A stretch of 8,456 nt of DNA. Source: Bacteroidota bacterium. Lineage in GTDB: Bacteria; Bacteroidota; Bacteroidia; Bacteroidales; PXBB01. This document shows, piece by piece, positions 1-6,020 of this stretch (the stretch's first letter is position 1; every line of letters begins with the position of its first letter). The DNA lies in the NCBI GenBank assembly GCA_022708385.1, contig JAKIYU010000107.1:1-8456 (forward strand), written 5' to 3'. Below the pieces are notes generated by a model. It made no database searches, was not told where the DNA came from, and worked only from the letters and a program-made list of their open reading frames with translations. Both the position numbers and the translations under genes were made by a program.

Positions 1-28
1 ACTTTTATATTGAATGTCGAATATCGAA

Positions 29-48
29 CCTGTCTGCCGACAGGCAGG
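29..48. repeat. GC-rich palindrome 1 (REP-like)
   Basis: CCTGTCTGCCGACAGGCAGG can fold in two exclusive ways. One is a perfect 6-bp stem, CCTGTC (29-34) with GACAGG (39-44). The other is an 8-bp stem, CCTGTCTG (29-36) with CAGGCAGG (41-48), with one G-T pair. It directly follows a heptamer run and stands out from AT-rich surroundings. Similar short palindromes are, from memory, common between genes in this phylum. Confidence 0.6.
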
Positions 49-161
49 CATCGATTTTTGATTTGATTTCAATTCTCTATTACTTCTGAAATCTGCACTC
101 AATATTCTTTAATCATTATTCTGAAGCCTGCGCTAGTTCACTCCGAACTCCGAACTTCAAA

Positions 162-181
162 CTTGCCTGCGGCAAGCAGGC
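162..181. repeat. GC-rich palindrome 2 (REP-like)
   Basis: This element resembles palindrome 1. CTTGCC (162-167) pairs with GGCAAG (171-176), or alternatively GCCTGC (165-170) pairs with GCAGGC (176-181). It interrupts a run of ACTCCGA-type heptamers, which resumes on its right side. It lies 17 bp beyond the pyrE stop codon, so it could form a 3'-end hairpin on the pyrE transcript, but no T-tract follows. Confidence 0.6.
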
Positions 182-197
182 TCCAAACTTCTTTCCT

Positions 198-848
198 CTA
201 CTTCCCCCAGTTCTCCGGGTCCTGCCGCCACACCTTAAGGTATTCGAGGTCTGATTCCTGTATATAGCCCACCGCGCAGGCTTTTTGCACAAGGCTGTCG
301 TAATTGCTTAAGGTAATCAGCGGGCAATGGGCGTTTTTAAACATGTCTTCGGCCACTTTAAAGCCATAAGAGAAAATGGCGGCCATGCCTTTTACATTCA
401 GACCGGCTCCTCTCAGGGCCTCAACCACCCGAAGGCTGCTCTTGCCAGTCGAAATAAGGTCTTCGATAACAACCACCGATTGGCCCGATTCAACATAACC
501 TTCAATTTTGTTCTCCAGCCCGTGTTTTTTTTCTTCAGAGCGCACGTAGCAGAAGGGGAGGCCCAGGTCGTGCGCCACAAGCACACCATGACCAATGCCT
601 CCGGTGGCCACTCCGGCAATGACATCAGGCACACCGTAAACATCTTGTATGACTTTCACAAACTGCTGCCGTATGTAATTCCTGGTCTTGGGATAGGATA
701 AAATTTTCCTGTTGTCGCAGTAAATTGGCGATTTCCACCCCGATGCCCAGGTAAATGGTTTTGCAGGTTCCAGTTTTATTGCTTTAATTTGCAGTAAGAA
801 TTCAGCCACTTCAAAAGCCGTTTCATTTTTATGAATTGTTTGTGCCAT
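198..848 (-). CDS. pyrE: Orotate phosphoribosyltransferase
   Basis: This enzyme converts orotate and PRPP to orotidine 5'-monophosphate and pyrophosphate, the fifth step of de novo UMP synthesis, in the cytosol as a dimer. The 216 residues match the usual length of bacterial PyrE. The N-terminal block SGWKSPIYCDNR (36-47) is the family substrate-binding signature. RSEEKKHG (103-110) is the mobile catalytic loop, with its Arg, Lys, His and Gly. VVVIEDLISTGKS (125-137) is the PRPP-binding motif with the acidic pair ED. The frame is intact. The ATG at 848-846 is the natural start because the family N-terminus follows directly. It overlaps the start codon of the divergent NUDIX gene, so the pyrE promoter should lie inside that gene. 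The best -7-like candidate there, AATTTTTG (minus strand, 904-897), has one mismatch and no convincing -33 partner. Confidence 0.96.
   Translation of the reverse strand: MAQTIHKNETAFEVAEFLLQIKAIKLEPAKPFTWASGWKSPIYCDNRKILSYPKTRNYIRQQFVKVIQDVYGVPDVIAGVATGGIGHGVLVAHDLGLPFCYVRSEEKKHGLENKIEGYVESGQSVVVIEDLISTGKSSLRVVEALRGAGLNVKGMAAIFSYGFKVAEDMFKNAHCPLITLSNYDSLVQKACAVGYIQESDLEYLKVWRQDPENWGK
760..791 (+). promoter_or_regulatory. Possible promoter for the NUDIX gene, inside pyrE
   Basis: TTTG (760-763), a 20-bp spacer and TTAATTTG (784-791) approximate the Bacteroidota TTTG / TAnnTTTG promoter, with one mismatch in the -7 box. It would start transcription about 50 bp before the NUDIX ATG, within the pyrE coding sequence. 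AT-rich DNA gives such matches by chance, so this is weak. Confidence 0.28.
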
Positions 849-1485
849 GTTTAAAATTTATTATAATTCGCTTTCATTACATATTCAAAAACCTTCCAAA
901 AATTCAGGGGTAAGTGATAACACATTGAATATCATGCCTTCTAAAGGTATTGTGCCCACTTTTCAGGAAATAATACAGTGCCTTAAACCCGACGTTAAAA
1001 TTAATAAAATTATTATTTCGGATGCAGAACTCCGCAAAATATTTGATGATGTTTTCAGAAACTGTAAGCTGATAAAGGCTGCCGGCGGACTTGTGGTAAA
1101 CAATAAAAATCAGGTACTGATGATTAAAAGATTTGGCGTGTGGGACTTGCCTAAAGGAAAAATTGAAAAGAATGAAAGGATTTACACCGCAGCCATTCGC
1201 GAAGTGGAGGAGGAATGCAGCGTAAAGGGCTTGCAGATTGTTAAAAAGCTACCTCCTGCCTACCATGTCTATACTGAGAAAAATCAATGGATTTTAAAAA
1301 AAACTTACTGGTTTCTGATGAAAACAAACAGCAAGGGCACACCCGTTCCCCAGGCTAAGGAACATATCACCGAAGCGTTGTGGTGCAGCAGGCAGGAAGT
1401 CGTTCAGTGCCTTAATAACACCTACGGCAACATCAGAGATGTTATCTGTAACGGCTTTGCACGAGGGCTGATAAGACCAAAGTGA
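847..1485 (+). CDS. NUDIX hydrolase
   Basis: A NUDIX-fold hydrolase of 212 residues, expected to cleave a nucleoside diphosphate linked to another group; the substrate cannot be read from the sequence. The Nudix box spans residues 104-126: Gly104, Glu110, then REVEEECSV (118-126), which keeps the Arg-Glu and Glu-Glu metal-binding residues. The usual Gly of the motif is Ser125. Before it come AAGGLVVN (78-85) and WDLPKGKIEK (99-108), typical of the fold. About 75 residues precede the domain. A second in-frame ATG exists at 934 (Met30), but the first start is preferred because MFKIYYNSLSLHI resembles the N-terminus I remember for Bacteroidota homologues of this type. Its ATG shares the CATG with pyrE, head to head. 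That neighbourhood is, from memory, frequent in the phylum, so a link to nucleotide metabolism is possible but unproven. Confidence 0.9.
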   Translation: MFKIYYNSLSLHIQKPSKNSGVSDNTLNIMPSKGIVPTFQEIIQCLKPDVKINKIIISDAELRKIFDDVFRNCKLIKAAGGLVVNNKNQVLMIKRFGVWDLPKGKIEKNERIYTAAIREVEEECSVKGLQIVKKLPPAYHVYTEKNQWILKKTYWFLMKTNSKGTPVPQAKEHITEALWCSRQEVVQCLNNTYGNIRDVICNGFARGLIRPK

Positions 1486-1515
1486 TTTTTTGGTTTCAGA
1501 TTTTTATTTTTATTC

Positions 1516-1542
1516 ATATATAAGAAATAAAGTCTTATATAT
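1516..1542. repeat. AT-rich 9-bp inverted repeat upstream of the surface-protein gene
   Basis: ATATATAAG (1516-1524) and CTTATATAT (1534-1542) are perfect inverted repeats around a 9-base spacer. The right arm covers the place where a -33 element would sit relative to the -7 box at 1555-1562, so it could be a regulator-binding site. It could equally be a weak 3' hairpin for the NUDIX transcript, although no T-tract follows. Chance is a real alternative in such AT-rich DNA. Confidence 0.4.
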
Positions 1543-1554
1543 TTATAAAAATCG

Positions 1555-1562
1555 TACCTTTG
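1555..1562 (+). promoter_or_regulatory. -7 promoter box for the surface-protein operon
   Basis: TACCTTTG matches the Bacteroidota -7 consensus TAnnTTTG exactly and lies 27 bp before the ATG at 1590, giving a short leader of about 20 nt. No good TTTG is present about 19 bp upstream, so the -33 element is weak or replaced by an activator site. No Shine-Dalgarno sequence precedes the ATG. Confidence 0.5.
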
Positions 1563-1589
1563 TACCTACAAATTTAAATATGGTTTCCT

Positions 1590-4500
1590 ATGAAAAAAGC
1601 ACTCTTTTTTGTTTTTTTTGCATTATTTATAACCGGCAGAACCCTTGCTGCCAATATAACCAGTAATACTGTAACAGGCAATTGGAACAGCACAGCTTCC
1701 TGGTCCGGAGGAATTCTGCCCACAGCCAATGATACCGTGATTATTGCATCAGGGGCTCATATAACACTCAATACAAATGCCACTGTTTATAAACTGCGCA
1801 TAAGTACAGGCGGCACCCTCAGCCTTTCAAGCTATAAACTTACCTTAAACGGTAACGGCGCCGACTATGGCAGTATGTCTATTTATGGCACACTTAACCT
1901 CAATACAGGCGCTCTTGAATTGACAGGTGATTTTTATACAGGCTCTTCAACTTACCATGGCACGTTTAATTGCAATACCGGCACCGTGAACTTTATAGGT
2001 AACCAGCATCAGCAGATTTACGGCGCAACCATACCTGCTTTCTATAACCTTACCACCAGCAACACCAATAATGCCCTGCAGAAAGGCGTTACAGGGCATC
2101 CGGTAAATACCATTATCAAGGGCAATTTTGTGGCAAACGGTGTCTTTAACCGCTGCAGCGAAAACAATTACCCTGCTAAGGTTACTTTCGACGGAAACAC
2201 CACCCTGTCGGGTATTTATAGCTTCTTTCTCCATCATGTCGTGATTGAATCAGGCGCTACACTCAATGCTGGAAACAAGACCATTTACATCTATGGCAAC
2301 TGGACCAACAACGGCACATTTGTCTGTGGTACCAGCACCCTGTGGTTTGCTTACGATCCCAATCATCCCACCCAATCCAACCAGACCATAGCCAATATCA
2401 ATGCTTCATCAAATCCATTCTATAATATCTATATCAACAAAACAACGGGCAGTGTATCTCCCATAGCCCACCCCAGCGATGCACTTAATCCCCTAGGCCA
2501 TTTGTGGGTGAATGGCAACTTTACAGTGAATAACGGCACATGGGTGAACGGCGACAGGCAACTGTGGGTAAAGAAAGATTTTATTGTGAATTCCGGCACT
2601 TACACTGCCAGTCAGGGCAGGGTTATTATGAACGGCGCAACCCAACAATTGCTCAAAACCGGCAGCAGCAACCTCTACAAACTGACAATTGATAATTCCG
2701 GAAGCGGTGTGTTGCTCGTGTCCGATGTAAATATAGCCAATGAGCTGGTTCTTACCAATGGCATAATCAACACCACATCCAATTATCAGGTAAATGTTAC
2801 CAATACGGCAACCACGGCTATACCGACTTACTCGGCCAGCAGTTTTGTGGTGGGCAAACTTCGTAGAGCACTGGTTAGTGGAGCAGCTAACTATATTTAT
2901 CCTGTCGGGCCCATGAATGTAACACCCCTCAAATACCGCCCAATTACTTATGAACAAACCTCTGCCGGCGGGGCATCTAGTTTGGCCATGATGGCTGATA
3001 ATATTACACCTAACGCCAACTTGGCTAACTGGTATATACAAATAAGCACCAACAGCGGTAACCCTACAGGTAATTTGTTGTTTTCATATAACCTATCGCA
3101 GGATTTTCCTGCCGGTGTCAATGAGTGTTCATTTTCTGTTGTCAGGGGGAGCATACCTACACCGGCTAACTGGAACTTTGTGCTTAACACGGTCACAGGG
3201 GCATCAGGAGGCAACTCCGGAACAATCAAAGCGGCTATACCCGCCACTTTGTCACCCAATGCATTTATAATTGGCGAACCGGTTATTCAGCTTAATAATA
3301 CGTCCATCTGTTTTAACAACAGTGTTGCGCTCAATGTGGCATCGCCAACAGGCACCACTAACTTTAACTGGTACAATGCCCCTTCCGGCGGTACCCTGCT
3401 TCAGTCTAACACGGCAAACTACACCACACCCAATCTTAGTTCAACTACTACTTATTATGTGGCCAATGTAAACGGAACAACCGGCTGTATTACCAATTAC
3501 CGCAGCCCTGTAACCGTTACTGTGGGCAGCAATATAAACGTAAATATAGTAGCCAACGGGCCCACCTCAATATGTGACAGTGGCAGTGTGGTACTTGATG
3601 CGGGTGGTATGTATGCGACTTACAACTGGCAGGATAACAGCACGGGGCAAACCTATACGGCCACAACAGGAGGGGTGTATTCTGTAACCGTTACCGATGG
3701 TGGCGGGTGCAACGGCTCAGGCTCCATTACGGTTTCTATTACGCCACTTCCAGGGAATGCCGGACCTGTAACAGGCCCTGCAACACTGTGTGTGGGAACA
3801 AATGCAACTTATACTATAAGCTCTGTTCCCAACGCTACTTCGTATCAATGGACTGTGCCGAATGGTGTTTCTATTGTGTCGGGACAGGGAACAAGCACCA
3901 TTAATGTAGTGGCTTATTCGGGGGCCAATGGAAGTATAACAGTTACACCCGTCAATATCTGCGGTAATGGCAATGCCTCTTCGATATCTGTAACTGCTTC
4001 CGAAGCGCCCGAAAACCCGCTGAGCATCAGCGGCTTGTCGTCGGTGTGCACCGGCCAAATAGCTACTTATACAATTCCTTATGTCAATGGGGCGACCGGC
4101 TATCAGTGGGATGTGCCTTCAAATACCACTATAGTATCAGGTAACGGAACGAATAGCATTACCCTTAACTGGGATACTGCCACTACTGGCACCATTACTG
4201 TTACACCTTTCAATGCTTGCGGTAATGCCACACCCACCTCAATATATGTAACAGTAAGTTCATTACCACCGGCCATTGCAGGCAATATAAGTGGGTCTCT
4301 TTTTGTATGTCAGGGCGATTTTACCAATTATTTTGTAAACCCTGTAATCAACGCCACAGGTTATTTATGGGAGGTACCCCCGGGTATATCGGTTATTGGT
4401 GGGCAAAATACAAATAATATCACTGTAGAATGGTCTTATGCTACTTCAGGTTTTATTAAGGTAACTCCCACTAATGGCTGTGGTGCAGGCATTACCGATT

Positions 4501-5264
4501 CCATTTTTGTTGTATCGCAAACATCACCTGTACTACCTCTTACCGGAGATACCATGTGGATTTGTGAGGCTGACACACTTCGCATAGGCATTCCTCCTGT
4601 CGGTGGTGCTACCGTTAACTGGTGGGACAGTGAAACAGGAGGCCAGATAATAGCTACCGGCGATACGATTACACTTGTGAATGTTCAAAACAATACCATG
4701 CTTTGGATTGAAGCTGTTGCACCCAATGGTTGCTCAAATCTGGGTGGCAGGAAAGGTGTTCTATTACTGGTATCACCGGGTGCTGCTGTAAGCCTAAGCT
4801 GCGATGTCTTAGAAAATACAGCGATTTTAGGACAGACCGTTACTTTTACCGCCCTGCCAGCCGGATACAGCATCTATAATTTTTTCGTTAACAGCAACCT
4901 GGCTCAAAGCAGTAACAATAATATTTTTATAACAAACACTCTGCAAAACAACGATACCGTTTCGGTCAATGTGACTGACGATAGTGGCTGTCTCTATACT
5001 TCGGATGACATCATCTTTACAATTAAACCCATACCCAATGCATTTTCACCCAATGGCGATGGTACCAATGATGTATTTATGAAAAATTACGATTTGCAGA
5101 TACTCAACCGATGGGGTCAGGAACTTTATAATGGCAAGGAAGGCTGGAATGGTACTTATAAAGGCCAGGAAATACCTTCTGGAACATATTTCTTTTTCTT
5201 AAGTTACAAAGGTCTCGACAATACTGTTGTAAAAGTAAACGGTACAGTTACCCTCACAAGATAA
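1590..5264 (+). CDS. Large T9SS-exported surface protein with Ig/PKD-like domains and gliding-motility C-terminal domain
   Basis: A 1224-residue secreted, probably cell-surface protein; adhesion is the likely role but is inferred. Residues 1-20 or 1-21 are a signal peptide (KK, a Phe-rich core, TLA-A). Residues 22-420 are Gly/Asn/Thr-rich, beta-strand-like, with recurring GNF/GNW-xxNGTF units near 113, 178, 236, 309 and 329, beginning with a G8-like stretch (GNWNSTASWSGG). Residues 420-560 form a segment starting FVVGKLRRAL. Seven Ig/PKD-like modules follow at about 564-644, 645-716, 717-803, 804-890, 891-976, 977-1062 and 1063-1145. Modules 3-5 are PKD-like (YQWxVP, ITVTPxNACG); 1 and 6 resemble the Ig-like type found beside CHU_C domains. 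Residues 1146-1224 are a type B T9SS sorting domain: NAFSPNGDGTNDVF, NRWGQELY, GWNGTYKG, SGTYFFFL. The frame is intact. The downstream barrel gene starts 2 bp after the stop. There is no catalytic motif I recognise. Confidence 0.9.
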   Translation: MKKALFFVFFALFITGRTLAANITSNTVTGNWNSTASWSGGILPTANDTVIIASGAHITLNTNATVYKLRISTGGTLSLSSYKLTLNGNGADYGSMSIYGTLNLNTGALELTGDFYTGSSTYHGTFNCNTGTVNFIGNQHQQIYGATIPAFYNLTTSNTNNALQKGVTGHPVNTIIKGNFVANGVFNRCSENNYPAKVTFDGNTTLSGIYSFFLHHVVIESGATLNAGNKTIYIYGNWTNNGTFVCGTSTLWFAYDPNHPTQSNQTIANINASSNPFYNIYINKTTGSVSPIAHPSDALNPLGHLWVNGNFTVNNGTWVNGDRQLWVKKDFIVNSGTYTASQGRVIMNGATQQLLKTGSSNLYKLTIDNSGSGVLLVSDVNIANELVLTNGIINTTSNYQVNVTNTATTAIPTYSASSFVVGKLRRALVSGAANYIYPVGPMNVTPLKYRPITYEQTSAGGASSLAMMADNITPNANLANWYIQISTNSGNPTGNLLFSYNLSQDFPAGVNECSFSVVRGSIPTPANWNFVLNTVTGASGGNSGTIKAAIPATLSPNAFIIGEPVIQLNNTSICFNNSVALNVASPTGTTNFNWYNAPSGGTLLQSNTANYTTPNLSSTTTYYVANVNGTTGCITNYRSPVTVTVGSNINVNIVANGPTSICDSGSVVLDAGGMYATYNWQDNSTGQTYTATTGGVYSVTVTDGGGCNGSGSITVSITPLPGNAGPVTGPATLCVGTNATYTISSVPNATSYQWTVPNGVSIVSGQGTSTINVVAYSGANGSITVTPVNICGNGNASSISVTASEAPENPLSISGLSSVCTGQIATYTIPYVNGATGYQWDVPSNTTIVSGNGTNSITLNWDTATTGTITVTPFNACGNATPTSIYVTVSSLPPAIAGNISGSLFVCQGDFTNYFVNPVINATGYLWEVPPGISVIGGQNTNNITVEWSYATSGFIKVTPTNGCGAGITDSIFVVSQTSPVLPLTGDTMWICEADTLRIGIPPVGGATVNWWDSETGGQIIATGDTITLVNVQNNTMLWIEAVAPNGCSNLGGRKGVLLLVSPGAAVSLSCDVLENTAILGQTVTFTALPAGYSIYNFFVNSNLAQSSNNNIFITNTLQNNDTVSVNVTDDSGCLYTSDDIIFTIKPIPNAFSPNGDGTNDVFMKNYDLQILNRWGQELYNGKEGWNGTYKGQEIPSGTYFFFLSYKGLDNTVVKVNGTVTLTR
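5025..5261 (+). other. Type B T9SS C-terminal sorting domain (gliding motility-associated CTD)
   Basis: This encodes residues 1146-1224 of the surface protein. The hallmarks are PNAFSPNGDGTNDVF at 1149-1163, then NRWGQELYNG, GWNGTYKGQ and IPSGTYFFFLSYKG, ending VTLTR. Family knowledge: this domain directs export through the type IX system and, in studied type B substrates such as SprB, export needs a PorP/SprF-type partner. Its presence predicts a T9SS elsewhere in the genome. Confidence 0.92.
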
Positions 5265-5266
5265 TA

Positions 5267-5980
5267 ATGAATGGGTTTGTATCTTTGTTTAAAATTGTTT
5301 TACTTTTTTTTATTGCGGCACTGATCTCTGTTAAAGTGCATGCACAGGTTGATTCAATAAAACCCCTTCTAAAGGAGAAAGAAATTTTGTACGATGTTCT
5401 TAAATTCAGACCTGGGGCGTTGTTCATGAGCCCGATTGTCATTACCAGTGAATTGGGTTTAAGTTATGAATTTACTCTAGCAAAGGATAAAGCGCTGGCT
5501 TTGGGTGCTTCGTTGCTTACTAAAAATGTGTTTCTTTACCTCGGCGAACAACTCGATACGGCCAATAACAGAACAGGAAGTAATATCGTTCAGGTTTCGC
5601 AACCGCTTAAAATATCAGGCTACCGTTTTCAGGTGCAGTATAAGTGGATTTTACCCTTATATAGCAGCTATCCATGTGGTATGTATATAGGACCGCACGC
5701 TTCAGCTTCAACAGTTTTTTTTTCGTACAGGCAAAGAGGTTATACAACCGATTTTTATAAAATTCATCTCAATAATATTAACTTGATTATGGGTTATCAG
5801 CATTTTATAAATAATAAATTCTTTTTTGATTTATACTTTGGCCTCGGTTATAAATATAATTATGTATATTATTACAATACCTTGGATGATTTTAAAAAGG
5901 TTGATAATGAATTTATTCTGACGGGTGTGCCTATTAAATTAAAAATAAGTATGGGGTATTATCTGGGGTATAAATTTTAA
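5267..5980 (+). CDS. Putative outer-membrane beta-barrel protein, coupled to the surface protein
   Basis: A 237-residue secreted protein of unknown function. A signal peptide (hydrophobic core at 7-22) is predicted to end AHA with cleavage after Ala26, leaving Gln27, as often seen in Bacteroidota. The mature part of about 210 residues alternates polar and aromatic residues in strand-like segments, for example GLSYEF, FQVQYKWIL, MYIGPHAS, FFFDLYFGLGYKYNYVYYY and LKISMGYYLGYKF. It ends in Phe, as outer-membrane barrels usually do. The size and segments such as SYEFTL and YIGP recall DUF3575-type barrels; that is a weak resemblance. I see no PorP/SprF hallmark, and that family is about 300 residues. 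It starts 2 bp after the surface-protein stop (TAATAATG), so translational coupling is likely. The last 280 bp are about 25% GC, against about 50% in parts of the gene before. It may help export or anchor its neighbour, or be an independent membrane protein. Confidence 0.72.
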   Translation: MNGFVSLFKIVLLFFIAALISVKVHAQVDSIKPLLKEKEILYDVLKFRPGALFMSPIVITSELGLSYEFTLAKDKALALGASLLTKNVFLYLGEQLDTANNRTGSNIVQVSQPLKISGYRFQVQYKWILPLYSSYPCGMYIGPHASASTVFFSYRQRGYTTDFYKIHLNNINLIMGYQHFINNKFFFDLYFGLGYKYNYVYYYNTLDDFKKVDNEFILTGVPIKLKISMGYYLGYKF

Positions 5981-6020
5981 GAATATTTACCAGTGGTGTT
6001 ATTTAAAAGCAACTACATTT

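Larger units (their letters stand above)
1..197. repeat. Non-coding region with degenerate period-7 repeats and two palindromes
   Basis: No open frame of useful length lies here. The stretch is a patchwork of short imperfect heptamer runs: GAATGTC GAATATC GAAC at 12-29, TCTGAAA TCTGCAC TC at 85-100, and ACTCCGA ACTCCGA ACTTCAA ACTT at 140-164, resuming as CTCCAA ACTT at 181-190. Two GC-rich inverted repeats, listed separately, sit at the edge of the first run and inside the last. It lies just past the pyrE stop codon in the direction of pyrE transcription. Neither palindrome is followed by a T-tract on the minus strand, so a classical intrinsic terminator is not supported. The heptamers are read directly from the sequence. 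That this is a decayed intergenic repeat landscape is inference. Confidence 0.6.

Noticed and set aside
1..197. CRISPR array or tRNA in the repeat-rich left edge
   Set aside because: Repeats are 7 bp and contiguous, without equal-length spacers, and the palindromes do not form a cloverleaf.
934..936. Alternative ATG start for the NUDIX gene (Met30)
   Set aside because: The upstream residues MFKIYYNSLSLHI resemble the N-terminus I recall in related Bacteroidota proteins, so the first ATG is preferred, though not proven.
2493..3041. 182-codon open frame on the minus strand inside the surface-protein gene
   Set aside because: It lies wholly antisense to a well-supported gene, has mixed low-complexity sequence and no recognisable domain. 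Other antisense frames at 1947-2237, 2948-3259, 3717-4058, 4103-4285 and 4685-4873 were dropped for the same reason.
3741..4520. Recent DNA-level tandem duplication of the PKD-like modules
   Set aside because: The three modules share protein motifs, but their nucleotide sequences are widely diverged, so this is an old duplication and not an active repeat.
5982..6004. Possible bidirectional terminator between the barrel gene and miaA
   Set aside because: Only ACC/GGT around AGT plus one wobble pair form a stem; farther out the arms mismatch and no solid T-tract follows, so no terminator is called in this 40-bp convergent gap.
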